From Zopfochytrium polystomum (Eukaryota > Chytridiomycota > Chytridiomycetes > Chytridiales > Chytridiaceae): a stretch of DNA of 64,000 bases. This document shows, piece after piece, positions 44,236 through 56,000 of the stretch. Position numbers and translations under genes: made by a program. The notes beneath the pieces are model-generated. The model made no database searches and was not told where the DNA came from. It saw nothing but the letters and a program-made list of their open reading frames with translations. The first letter of the stretch is position 1. Every line of letters begins with the position of its first letter. The stretch lies in the NCBI GenBank assembly GCA_025765615.1, contig JAIVFJ010000008.1, forward strand, positions 124,001-188,000, given 5' to 3'.

Positions 44236-44656
44236 GATGTGGAGGATGCGCGGTGATGAGGATTTGGCTGATTGAAAACGAGTAAAATGTGGGAGATGGG
44301 CGGGGTTTTTATATGTTTGGAGATTGGTGTGCGCAGAATGTGAAACCGAATCCCAGACCGAGAGACAGACTCGTGTCGGTTGGCTTCTGGGAGGAGATCG
44401 AAGAGCCCACAGGGGAACGAACGTGGCAGCAATTGCGCCGGGCAGTGAAGGAAAAAAGAAAGAAAGAAAGTAAGGAAAAAAAAAAAGAAGGGAAAAAAAA
44501 AGAATGCAGATTGCAGGCTTCGTTTGGTTTCGTTGTTGTTGTCGTTGTTGCTTTTCTCGATTTTGTTGCTTTTGTTGAGAGAACAGAAGAGAAAAAGAAA
44601 GAAAGAAGCCAGCGGCGGTGGCGGCTGAAATGAACGAAAACAGAAAAGGACGATAA

Positions 44657-44657
<1 letters not shown>

Positions 44658-44689
<32 letters not shown>

Positions 44690-44698
44690 AGGGAAAAG
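44658..44698. repeat. 41-nt poly(A) run
   Basis: Uninterrupted A homopolymer in the upstream region of the GATA gene. Confidence 0.85.
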
Positions 44699-45126
44699 AG
44701 AGGACCATCAATTTGGTGGCGCCGCCGAGACGGATTGCGGCCAAAAAAATGGAGGAAAAAAAAATTCAGGAAAAAAATCATGGCAAAAAAAAATTAAGAG
44801 AAAATAAATGGAGACTAGAAGACACAGTCCTCACTCATCAAAGCGGCCAATGCGCACTTACCATAAAGGGTTTTGAGGTTTGGAAACGCCACCAGCCCAA
44901 ATGGGAAGAGGATGCGCAATCAATCGGGAGAAGCAGGGAGGGCAGCCACCAATTCAGAGAACTGGAAGCAAGGGAGACATCCGCAGCCACACTGCGCTCT
45001 CTGAAAAAAGTCAACGGTACGAAGACTGTCAACACTACGGGCGGTTCACTTTGAACTTTGTTCCACAAGAAAGAAATCTTCTTCAGCTCCACAGCTCCAT
45101 CTCCCGCTCTTCCCTTTTTGGGCTCC

Positions 45127-46432
45127 TCACAATCTCTTGAAGGTCTTTCCGCTGAATGGCAAGAACACAAAAAAGCGAGCAGTGGTGTTTAGCAGTGTGA
45201 AAAGGAGGAAATTTGTCTGAAGTGACAAACTCGCCCCACCTCGCGGTCTTCTTCTCTTTCAGCTCGTCAGGCTTTTCCGGTTTGGCGCGGTTCAGGACCT
45301 TCAAGAAGGACTCGACTCGGGCACGCATACGCGAGTGCATGTAACTCTTCGACGCTTTGATGTGGTAGTGGAGGTAATCGCGGAAGAGCTGGATGCGCGA
45401 TATCGTGTCATCACGAACTGCGGGCGCGAAGTGGCGCGGAAAAAGAACTTCGAAAAGTGAAGGGGCCGCTTTAGCTTGGTCGCACGAAGCAAATCGTGTT
45501 TACCAAATGTGACGTAGCCAATGCTGTCGGCGTCCCTCAAGCCTCGAACGCCTCGAAGTTCCAGAGGTGGCTCACGAGCGCTGTACAGAACCTGCGGGGC
45601 GTTTTGAATCGAGGGTTGACGCCGCGCGTCAACAAATTCCTAGATGTTTCGTGTGTTAAGGCAGTACTCTGCGACAGACTCGCTCCGTTCCACCAATTAC
45701 AGCAAATAACCTGCAAAAAGACTCGGCCAAGAATCTGGTCAGTTTCCTCCTTGAAAACGGTTGAGAATATAACGGTGACTCGGTCGGGTTGGGCCTGAAT
45801 GTAGATGGCTTCTTCATCACGATAACGAACTGTCATAAGCTCGCTCGTCCCACCCTCCGCCTGCACTGCGAAAGCCGCTTCGAATGGAGCAGCCAGGGCG
45901 TTTCGTTTCAGGAGCGAAAGCTTCCTGATCAATTCGTCTTTAATTAAAAAATTAGATCATCGGATTTGTTCACAGAGGGCGAAAATGAACCTTTGTCGCT
46001 GGGCAGCTGCTGCAAATCGATTCGAAGAGATACTTCGAACCCATCTTGAGGTGTTGGGAGAAACAAAGATCCGTATTCCCTCCTTAAGACGGCATCCGCA
46101 CCAAACGCTCGAAGCTCGCTGTAGCACTTCATGCTCATAGAGAAATCAATAATAGTCTTTGATGCAAGGTTGCTGATGGAGTACGACACGCCGTCAAAAT
46201 CCGAAAACTCCAGGAATATCTTGTCGGGATCCTGGCTGTGAACGAAAATGATCATTATGGGCAATGCTACGACGTGAAAGGAAGCAGGTAGCTTACTTGG
46301 CGAAGATGTCCCTGAAGGTCTCCGTGATGATGTGGTTTTGAACCCTTGGTGGTCAAGCCGTGTCAAGAGTGGCACCAACACAGGAAGCGGCTAGTGGAAT
46401 CCCCCGCATTTAACTTACTCAAGCAGAATCAT
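45127..46432 (-). CDS. ARPC2: Arp2/3 complex subunit 2 (p34-Arc)
   Basis: Structural subunit of the Arp2/3 complex that nucleates branched actin. The first exon is only 14 nt (46419-46432, MILLE...). The next begins [15 protein letters not shown]. Then come [36 protein letters not shown] (two parts), [82 protein letters not shown] and [16 protein letters not shown]. The C-terminus is [20 protein letters not shown] and a final exon giving SGKTFKRL. All blocks align with animal ARPC2 in order, so the gene is complete, with about seven exons. Confidence 0.95.
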
Positions 46433-46950
46433 TGTGGATGGACTTTCGAAGAGTAGAGCCGCGATATCGCCAAATGAGGGATCGGAGAAGTTTGAAGCGG
46501 TGGGGATGGTTTTGGAGTTGGAGGAATTTTGAAGAAGTCAGTTGAGACGCTTAACTAAGGCGACTTCCAATCGGTATCCGCCACTCGAGGGTAAACAGCA
46601 CATCCGTGAATCGCCTGCAGACGAGCATAGAATCGTGCTGCAATCGGCAGATTGGGTCCTCAAGAACGACGCGACGCGAAAACCGTCAGGGTCGTTAACA
46701 GAACAGATGCGAATCTCTCTTCAGCAAACACCAAATGCACACGCGATTGCCTCCACGCACGCACACAGTCCCCAAACAGAACGTCTCAGACGCGAATCAG
46801 AGGCATTGAGGGCGATTGGTCAAGGGCGCCGTCATTGGAGTGACTCTAAGGTGCACTCCTCTGGCGCAGGTGAACACTCACTGTGGTGACTGGGGTCGAG
46901 AAAAATTTTTGGTTCTTTATTATGAACTTTTTGGGCTTCGTCCGCAACGA
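46433..46950. other. Gene-free stretch between ARPC2 and BUB3
   Basis: 5' region of ARPC2 and 3' flank of BUB3, both on the minus strand. A 115-codon plus-strand ORF at 46542-46889 has no recognisable domain and is not called. Confidence 0.45.
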
Positions 46951-48285
46951 TCAATTCTTCTCCTTGGGTTTCACCTCGGACTCCGCAATCGGGCGAACGA
47001 AAATGGCGTCGTTCGGGCTGCTAAAGGATCCAAACTAAGTGTTAATAGCAGAGATCAAAAGAATGAACGAATTGACTCACTCTCTTTGTCCCTCTTCAAA
47101 AGTGTAGCTGGAAGCGATTGCAAGGAGGGAACCGTCACAACTAAATGATAACGATGCGATCGACGTTGGAAATTTGGGGAAGGACTTCAGACGCTTTCTG
47201 TTAAAGCCATCCCATATGCAAACGAAAGAGTCCCCTCCTCCGGACACAAAGGTTCCGTGGCTACGTCAAGGTTAGTGTTCCCACAAATGAAGGTCAGAGC
47301 ACTCCGACATAATTCTTACATGGGATGGTATGCAATCGCGTTAACAGGGTAAACTGTGTCCAGGCCCTCAATTTTTTGCCGATGACACTTGAAAGCGTAC
47401 TTGAGCACCTGGGTCTCCTCAGAAGTGTCGAAGTAATCGACAGCAATCCGGCCCTCAATGGTGCCAGTCGCGTAGCCTGCCCGATGGTGAATACGTCATC
47501 ACAGCAATGTTGAGATGATTTCCGCACCTTGTCCATTTGGCATGCAACGCAATACACGAGTCATGAACTTGGAGCTTTCTCGCTCCAGCAGTGCTTGACC
47601 CATGTTCCGCACGTCGTAGATGTGAACGTGTCTTCCTGCCATAGCTACAACGATTTTCTCGCCCACAGCATCCATGGAAAATACTTTGGCAGGAAGAGAC
47701 TGGTTGGTTACTAATTGCGTCGAACGAGGATCCCAAACTTTTAAGCTGCTATCCCAGCTGCCACTGGCAATGAGACCTTTTTCCACGATGAGTCCTTTTA
47801 ATGGCTGACCTCGAAAAAGGCCGTCTTACCGGTATCGGATGAGTAAACAACCGACTTAACAGCGTTCTCGTGTGTACCAATAACAGTTTCGGCCTTGGTG
47901 TTCAAGTCTACACTGGTTCGAACGAAGTAAGTATAACAAACGTAAAGCAAAACGAACAGATATTGGTTTACATTTTAACTGCCCGATCCAGCCCACCAGA
48001 GCAAGCTAATGTCGATGTAACAAATGTTGCGTCCAGCACGGCCCCTTTATGCTCGTACGAATTCACTAATCTGTTCGTGTGAACATCGTATAGCCGGACG
48101 CTCTGAATAAAAGGCCAGCGCAACGGTCAAAGAACGAATGAAGGCAATCGCGCGTGCAGGAAGACAACCTTATCCCATGACGACGAGAGGAGGAGAGAAG
48201 GGTCGGACGGTGAGAACACGACGGACGTGATTCCGTCGGCATGAGCTGAGTCTGGTGCAAGTTCGAACTGCGCTGACACGGTCAT
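46951..48285 (-). CDS. BUB3: Spindle-checkpoint WD40 protein BUB3
   Basis: WD40 propeller that recruits BUB1/BUBR1 to kinetochores. The start MTVSAQFEL is followed by [67 protein letters not shown], and [18 protein letters not shown]. Then [30 protein letters not shown] and [12 protein letters not shown], the most diagnostic BUB3 block. The end is [41 protein letters not shown] and [17 protein letters not shown]. About seven exons with short introns. The family is unambiguous. Its start lies 36 bp from that of NPRL2 on the other strand. Confidence 0.95.
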
Positions 48286-48321
48286 CTGTGCTGTCAAGAA
48301 ATTTGGGTGGCTTGACGCGGA
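48286..48321. promoter_or_regulatory. 36-bp gap between divergent BUB3 and NPRL2 start codons
   Basis: The two ATGs face away with only 36 bp between them, so the promoters and 5' leaders must overlap the coding region of the neighbour or be extremely short. Confidence 0.6.
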
Positions 48322-50581
48322 ATGATCCTCTGCGTTTTCTACTCCGAGTTCCATCCGATCTTGGGGCCGAAAGTGATATTTGAAGTGCCCGAAGGCTTCG
48401 TAAAATGGTCTCACGTTGCGAATGGAACGGCGGCCCCTTCCTCGACTAACGGCAATTTGGCGTCGACTGGCGCGACTGTCGGGCAGATGGGTTCCGGACT
48501 GATGGCAGCGTCGGTCCTAACTCCTCCCGCAAGCTCTGCCCAGCTCCCTGGCCACCCACCAGCACCATTCCAGTCAGTCACACAACAACAGCCTCAACAC
48601 CATGCGTCGAGCTCAAGCTGGAGAAGCAGATCCATTTCCGAGATTGCGAACCTTGCGGCGACACCAACCATGACAGCGATCGACGATTCCGCTGCCAACT
48701 CGTCAGCAACCGAGCCCCAAAACGATGAATCGCGGCTTGAAACCCTCGCACCTCGGAATCATGGTCTCGGCCTAACGCTAGATGGGGCATCTATTGCAAT
48801 GAACGAACCAGGCTTCTCGCCAGGCAGTGCGAAAAGGAGTGTGACTGACGATCGTGTTGCTTCACGACTCTCAAACCTTGAGGATGACGAGGATGACGGG
48901 ATGAATTTTGCGTCGGCAGAGTCGTCTTTGCCCAATATCGCCGAGACAAGTGGGTCCACTGGGTCGCTTCTTCAATCTGCTTCGTCCAACACGCCTGTGA
49001 TCAATAGTCCCTTTCCGCCAGTCGACGTGGAGTCTGTCACGGGACAACCTGCTGCGCCCCCAACTAACAACCCCAACCACTCTCAACTTGACTTTGACTC
49101 CATCAGCGAGTACATCATTCCCAAGCCTTCGCTATGCAACCGCTTGGTTACCATATCGACCGACTCTCACCTTGTCGTGGGGCACCCAGTCTCAATTGAA
49201 AACCCAACACGTTACGAGCGCAACGCTTTTCTTTTCAATCTATGCTTCGTCTTTGATAAACGCGACGGACTGGGAACAACTGGTGGGGGAACGGGTGCTG
49301 GCCCATTCGGGGAAGGGATCTCTGCTGCGTACGAGAAAATTGTTCGTAAAATGGCGAGGGTTCTTCGGTCGCTGGAGGTGGAAAGCGCATTTCTTCATAA
49401 CCCCCAAACGAAGAGTGGCGTTCTTAACATCATGGAGCAGCTGCTTCAGGATCTAAACACTTACCTCGAATGCAAGATACCCATCAGTTGAGTAGGCTCG
49501 ATTCGATTTGCATCATTAAAGGAAACGTTCTTCGCAGACGATGCAAATGCCATTAATCTCAAGCTCCTTCCAACGTTTGGGGAGCCTGAAGCTGTATCAG
49601 ACTGGCAAGTCCCTGTGGTCATCGTTACCTTTGATGCTGCTATGACTAAGCACTGGGATATGACTCTGATGAGGGTAACTCCAATATGCGACTTTTTTTC
49701 TTTCGACCCATCGTTTTTTGATGTTTCGCAGATAATTCCTTACATAAACGGGGTATTTTCAGTCAGTAAAATTGCTGACTTGGCCGACGTTGAGATAGAG
49801 TTGGTTCGACTCGGTGTCCAGCATTTGCTGTGAGTTCATTTTTACGACGGAAGCCCATGCTCACCGCGAATCTGCAGCTATTACGGCATTGTAAAACTTG
49901 TAGACATATTTCAAGTGAGACTGGAACGGATTCTTTGCGTTAAATTCAACTCCCCTCTCAGTTCGGCAATATGTATGCTCCAACTAAGTCCTTGGGCTCC
50001 TTATTACACTCTTCAGAGCTTCAGGTGGAATGTGTGCGTGCAGTTCGGAAAAAAGGTATCGAGTCTTCGTCAAATGAGCATCCCTCATACTGGAACAGAT
50101 TGTAGGCGACTCCCCTCCATCGGGACAATATTCCGTTTACTCCTCTTGCTCAAAAGGGGTGTCACTGTTCGGCAGTGGGCAGTGGAAAACAATGTGCTTT
50201 CTCTGGACATTGATATACGGTGAGCATCTTGCCAGCAAAAGCCAAAACCTCAATCTCACGACGATAATGATCCCAAGGCGTTTAATGGTATTTGGAGTTC
50301 TGAATGGCTTGATTGTCCGAATACACAAGTATCCGGTATACAAAGGGAATTATTTAATACCGGTGGGTGGGGACGAAGTGCATCGGAAACTCGCCAAGTA
50401 AGGAGTAACACTTGGGAATGAGAAAGCCCTCGGCTAAGGACTGGTGTTCTTTACTTGGGAACACGGCAGATATCTCTCTGGAGAATACCACTGCGACCAG
50501 ATATGTACGGAGCTCCAAAAAACGCCACGTGAGCTGGAAACCTTGTTGGGCAACGATGTTGTGTACATATTTGCCGAGTAG
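48322..50581 (+). CDS. NPRL2: NPR2/NPRL2 subunit of the SEACIT/GATOR1 complex, with a large Ser-rich insert
   Basis: GATOR1 subunit that restrains TORC1 during amino-acid starvation. The start is MILCVFYSEFHPILGPKVIF and VPEGF, the longin-type beginning of the family. A Ser/Pro/Ala-rich insert of about 220 residues follows, after which the core resumes: YIIPKPSLCNRLVTIS, GHPVSIENPTRYERNAFLFN, RVLRSLEVESAFL, CKIPI, then exons with NAINLKLLPTFGEPEAV, IIPYINGVFSVSKIADLADV and YYGIVKLVDIFQ. Later come FGNMYAPTKSLG, LPSIGTIFRLL with KRGVTVRQWA, LMVFGVLNGLIVRIHKYPVY and the final exon YLSGEYHCDQICTELQ, ending VVYIFAE. The family's order is complete. The insert is unusual. Confidence 0.93.
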
Positions 50582-50926
50582 GGGGCTTGGGGCTTGTGGC
50601 GGCTTGTGGCGGCTGCGCGCTTCGCGTTGGAAGGCACCCAAGACAAAAAGAAACAAAACAAGAAAGTGCAAGAAAAAACAAAAAAAAAAAAAAAAAAAAA
50701 AAAAAAGAAGAAAGAAGAGAGAGGACAAGAGGAGATGGGAGACAGAGACAGAGGGACAGGGTCGAGAGATTTCCCATCTCCCCGCTTCTCATTCAGTATA
50801 AATACAGTTTGCGCGCCACTACCTCGCCACTCTCCTTCCCCCTCCTCCTGCGCCCCCTACCCCTCGACGACTCTTCACTCCGCGCATCCTGCCCTTCGTA
50901 AGCGCCACACGACCACTACACACTGA
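50582..50926. other. Promoter region with A-rich low complexity
   Basis: 3' flank of NPRL2 and 5' region of the next plus-strand gene. An A-run lies at about 50679-50705, followed by a pyrimidine-rich segment and a TATA box. Confidence 0.5.
50797..50804 (+). promoter_or_regulatory. TATA box (TATAAATA)
   Basis: Perfect TATAAATA about 120 bp upstream of the ATG at 50927, followed by a C/T-rich stretch that could hold the transcription start. It is the clearest core promoter element seen in the window. Confidence 0.55.
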
Positions 50927-52975
50927 ATGGCGGCTGCCCGTCCTCTCTTCGCTGTTGTTGGCGCTGGCGGGACAAACGCATCCGGGGCTGCGACGGTTCT
51001 CCCGGCGGCGGGGCAGCCCCCGTCTCCTGCGTCCTCATCCCTCGCCGGCTCTCTCTTAGTGGAAGCCACCCTCATCTTGTCGCCAGAGCGTGCTTCCTCA
51101 TCTGCGGCAGCAACAAGGTCTCTCCACGCACTCCCGACTCGTCGACCTACAGCTGCTGCCACGCCGAGCGATTCATTGGCGACGCCTGAGCGCGTTCAAC
51201 CCCAGTCGTCCAGTTTCTCCTTTTCAACTTTCTTTGGCCGGGGTGAATCTCCGCAGTCCAATGTTTCACGAACGACCACCACGAGCCAAAGCACCGTATC
51301 TCCGACCCCCACGCCTGGGACCAGCGACGCGGAGCCTTCGCGACAGATTATGCTCCCTGCTTCGTTCTCGCTGCTGCAGCTTCATGTTATCGTTCAGTCC
51401 ATTTTTGGTCTTCCTACTAGAACAGCGCCGCATTCATTCAAAACACTTCGACCGTCGCTGGATCTTGTGCACCCAGAAGAAGCCCGTAACGGTTCCGCTT
51501 TGTCCACGGTTTGCCCTGCGTGCAAAGAAAACGAAGGAACTATGAGCCCACCTAGAAGCCCCAAATCCCGCCGTCTCAATCGAGGGGGAACTTTAGGTCG
51601 TGGCGGAACTGTCCTTAGTTCGTTGGGCGGAATCGAGGATCGTGTGTCTGGTTTCGAGTGGAAGGAAAACGAAGTGGCGAAGGTCTCTCACACGTGCGGT
51701 GTTCAGGAATCACGACCGTCGACATCGTCGTTCCTCTCGGTTCAATACCCACTGCCCCAACGCAACGTATCTGCTTCGGGAAAGAAACGCCGAAGCTGTG
51801 CTATTGAATCAAGCAGCGAAGACTTAATTTGCTTCTCTATTGTGGAGCCAGACTCGGAGATATTTCTCACTCCTTACGCAACAGGATGCTACATAAGTAT
51901 GTAACTGAGAATTTGAAGTAATTTAACACAGTCGATAGTGCATTCGAATCCTTTTGAGCTCCCGCAATTTGGCGTGTCTTCCAGTGAAGATCCTTTCAGT
52001 GTAGGTCGATTCACACGGAAGATGAACACCGTCTGACTCTCTGGATAAATTAGTTCACGCATTTCGACAACATCAGGGATGAGCGCATCTACAAAGCGGA
52101 AAATGTTTTAAGTGAGCAATACCCAGTGCTGATCTATGAGTCGGAAGATGTCGAGAGGGGTCTCCACTTCACGATCCGTCTTGAGGTGAGGCAAACGAGC
52201 CCAGACAAATCCAAAACTGAAAACTGGTCGCACCATTTAGCTTTTGAAGTATGTTCCGGCATCCCAGCAACCGCTGGATCAAGCCTCTGTGCCATTTTGC
52301 TTGAATGCAAATCGTCAGATCAAGATTACTGAGGATGGCCGCGTCACGTTCGTTTCGAACCCCAGCGAAAGTACCAGCGAACTTGTGAAGTCCGTCAACG
52401 CAACTCTTCGCAACGTGTTTGCAACAGGAAGTGCGCGCCAACAAGGATTTACGAAATGCCATTTGTGCACGTTTCACCGCTGTTCGTGTACCAACCCAAC
52501 TGCGGTCGACATTGGATCTCGGTCTTACGGCTCGCCGGTTTCGGAAAACGGCGCGTCATCAGCGGCCGGCCGTCCTTGCTGCGAGTTCTGTCTCCATGTT
52601 CCCCGCGGGACGCACTACTCGAACATGACCCCGGCGATGATGGCGAATCTTCGCCCTGGTCGGGCTAGCGTTGCTCCATTTTCCAAAAAACGATTGATCT
52701 CCGAGGACTCGTCCAGTGACGATGACGTCGACGAGCGATTTCCATTCACGACCTCGTCGTCTTCAACGTGGTCTTTTAGTGGTGTCGGCGGCGGACGGTC
52801 GACCGCGTCGCCCTTGGCTGTCCAATCTCAAGTAATGGCTTTCACCCATATTCAGGACGATTACACGACTGGAGCTCTGTACAAAGCGAAGGCAGACGAG
52901 CTTCGCAACATGCGACGAAATTTTTTGAAATCGCTCGGGGAGGAACGCCGGCCATTTCACCATGATGACTTCTAG
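50927..52975 (+). CDS. Unknown protein with Cys/His-rich segments
   Basis: Four exons can be followed. Exon 1, to about 51893, is Ser/Thr/Ala/Pro-rich with one hydrophobic segment (LLQLHVIVQSIFGLP). Exon 2 codes MHSNPFELPQFGVSSSEDPFS. Exon 3 has FTHFDNIRDERIYKAENVL and VLIYESEDVERGLHFTIRLE. The last exon runs YVPASQQPLDQASVPF to the stop. The middle of the protein looks folded (beta-rich, QIKITEDGRVTF). The last third has cysteine/histidine clusters (CHLCTFHRCSC and CCEFCLHVPRGTH) that could bind metal. An acidic Ser-rich patch (SSSDDDVDERF) and a helical tail follow. I do not recognise a family. The TATA box upstream and frame-preserving introns support a real gene. Confidence 0.72.
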
Positions 52976-53064
52976 AACTCTCTTCACTCCTTTCTTGCAG
53001 GCTACGACATTCATTTTTTTTTAATTGGCACCTTTATCTCAATTTCAGTACCCCCAATAAACGT

Positions 53065-56000
53065 ATGCACACTAAAACCAGCAGAACAGTTCTTGCGCCG
53101 CTCGCTGAAGCTGTGCTGGAACTCATAGTTGCAGTTGCCGACCCGGACAACACCAATGTCGGCGACCTGGCCGTCCTCGGGGTTGCGATTGATGCGCAGG
53201 TTCGAAACTTGGTTGCGATTGGAAGCAGGCTTGTGGCACAGCCAACAGCAGACGACATACTGAAACGGGACATGCCCTCCTGTCTCAGTGGTTGGTATTT
53301 AAAACGAAATTTATTTGCTTGGGCAAGAATGGCTGTGAAACAAGAAAAGCAGGTCCTTCCTAACACCATCATCTTGATTGTTCTTCCAAACAGTGTCAGG
53401 TTCGTCAGAGAACATGGTGTCATCTCTGTCGCAGCTAGCCAGGGAGCCATTCTCCCCTCATCACCGCACCACGGTAATGGACAGCCTGAAAGGAATAATG
53501 GAGGGCACCACACGACTCCTCTCCGTCTTTGACGACGCCGACGTTCGCAGAATCGCAGAGACCTGCCGGGACCTCGCGCGGCAGGCGGACGCAGTCGAGA
53601 CTCATTTTTGCAGCGCGGCGGGGGCCGCTTCAGCGACGGCGGCAGCGGGCCCGCCGGCGGTGCACCTCGTGGCAATGTACGCGCAGACGGCGCTCGCGCT
53701 GGCGCAAATGACGATTAAGCGCGTGGCGGAGCTGCTCAATCCGGCGCTGCAGGCGCGGCTGCGGGCAGCGGTCGACGCGCTGGCCTGGGAAAGCCCGTGC
53801 CTCGTGTCGTGCTGCCGCGTTGCGGCCGTCGCCGGGGCGGAGGTGCTCCCCGAGGCCAGGAGTCTGGTGAGGGTGGGGTGCGTGCGGGTTCGGGAAGTGT
53901 GCAGGGAGATTCAGTCCGCTGTCGAGGCGGATGGCCTTGCGGATGAGACCAGAGCAGCGTTGGAGTCTGGGAAGGATGAAGGGCTGGGAAACGCCAGGGC
54001 GTTGAGAAGTTTGATGGTTGAAGCTGCTTGGATTAAATCGGCAGCTTCGTCTGGAGACCAAAAGGAGGTGCAGAACGCGCTGGCAGGATTTAGCCACAAA
54101 TCTATCACGTTCGTTGCGTCCGAAATCAGTCAGTTCCACATTTTCTGCTTTTATTTTCGCTTCGAGCAAACTAACCATTGTCCTTCTTACTTGCAGGGAG
54201 CATCGGTGGCATTCTCTCTGCCTCGCGTCATCAATCTGAGCTCGTGAATATGCTGGAGGCATTAGCCGCGTCCATTCCGAAAATAGTCAGTTCGGCGAAG
54301 CAAGCGGTCGTTCGCCAGGAAAACATGCGGGCCCAGTCCGACCTTCTTCAAGCCCTTGACGCTGTCATCACTAAAATGCGCAAATATCAGTCGAATCGCA
54401 GCTTTGCTCTGATAGGCGACATTGCGTCATCGATCATCGTCCTGTTGGAAAAACGAATTGCCGGCTGCCCGTATGCGCAGATCGTCGAGCTGGTAAGCAA
54501 ATCAATCGCGCCATCCCATGGTGCTCCAAGCCCGTCTCCGCCAGGACCGCCAACCGATAATTCCCCCGGAAGCAGCCAAAGCAAGGGGACTTCGAAGTAT
54601 GCGGCCGGCTCGCACGGAGCTGCGCCAACGACACCGTCGTCTGCACCCGCGGCCGCACAGCAGAACCCCAGCCCGCACCACCACCGCCCAGGAATTTCCG
54701 CGCAGCTGGACGTGTTCCTGTCGGAAGCGCGCCGCCTGGCGAAAATGACGGGGCTCGCCGCGGCGACCATCGCAACGACGGAGCCGGAGACGGCCCTCGA
54801 GGTGCTGCTTCTCCGAGACCGCATGGTCGGCATCGCGCCGCAGTTCACGGCCGCGGCGCTTGCGGTGGTTGTCACGTCTGCGTGCGGTGGATCGGCGTCG
54901 CCGGGTTTTTCGGGGGTTGGCAGTCCGGGAGCGGAGCCTCCGGCCACGAGCGCCGGCGGCGTTGGCAGTGGTGGGGGTGGGCACGCGCCGTTCGCAGCCG
55001 CGCTGGAGCATTTTGGCAGGGTTTGCGACGGATGGGAGACCTGCTTGCGGGAAATGCGACGAGTGCTCATTGAAGAAGAAGGCGCCTTCGACAGGTACGA
55101 GCTAGTTTCGGGCACGCGTTGTGCATTCGAAGCCCACTGTGAGAAAGCAGTGGAGTTTTTGCGCAACAGCACTACGACGGCTGAGACAAGCGTGCGTGAG
55201 ACGGCGACGGCGATCGCGGCGGCAGTGCATTTCGTCACTTTGATTGGACGCGAAGCTCTGCCTGCAGACGATGTCGCCTACAGCGCGTCGTTGGAGACTC
55301 GAATTAGGGACGTTGAGCGCGGTGCGTTTAAAAGCATTCCGTGAATTTGATTTGGCAAAGAAGGGGCCTGTCCGCCTCAAGGGCCAAAGTTGAACTTGAT
55401 TGAACTCACTTACATCCAAAGTCCTCACACAGCTCGCAGCGAGGGGCAGAAGTTTCCTTGACGGCCGCAAAACTCATACCAACGACCTGAACGACTTTGA
55501 AACCTTTGCACAAGACCTCGCATCCAAGTTCTCGGCGATTGCCGAAATCGTTCGCATCCACTGCGGAGTATGGACGGACCGCACGGTGGCGGCGGACGAG
55601 ACTTCGCTGCTCCAGAACACGCAGCTCGCGATCCAAGGCGTGTCCGTCGAGGTGTTGGAAAGAGCCCTAAACGACTTTGCCCTCGTGGATGGTCCTCCAC
55701 CCCAGCTACTTGGAGAAGCAGAGGCCGAAGCGTCACCCATAGAGGTGGGTGTCAGGCTTTTTTGTGCACTTTGCAGTGCCGGGATTCAACCACAATGATC
55801 ATATCACACCCTGAATGAAGGCGGCAGCCCGCGAGATTCTGGTATCGGCCTCCCGCTGGTCCGCCAATGGAAACCCCATCATCTCGGGTGCGTGCGCGAT
55901 CTCGGAGCGGCTCGCGGCGCTCTCTGACGCCAGCAAGACCCTCACCGCCGCCGCTGCCTCCTCGTCCGCGAAGGGTGGAGGGGTGGCGTCAACGGCTCGA

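Larger units (their letters stand above)
44060..45126. other. 1.07-kb gene-free stretch upstream of the GATA gene
   Basis: Contains the GATA gene's 5' region and the 3' flank of ARPC2. Holds a (GT)n run, a GATAG array, a CTTTT/GAAAA-rich tract and a 41-A run. No coding sequence seen. Confidence 0.5.

Noticed and set aside
44658..44698. Long A-run as a possible CRISPR, telomere or origin feature
   Set aside because: Simple homopolymer only; no spaced repeats, telomere repeat or other structure.
46433..46531. In-frame N-terminal extension of ARPC2
   Set aside because: Animal ARPC2 starts exactly at MILLE, and no upstream in-frame ATG was chosen; the open stretch is probably 5' leader.
46542..46889. 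115-codon plus ORF upstream of ARPC2
   Set aside because: No domain, no neighbours in frame, lies in the ARPC2 5' region; likely chance.
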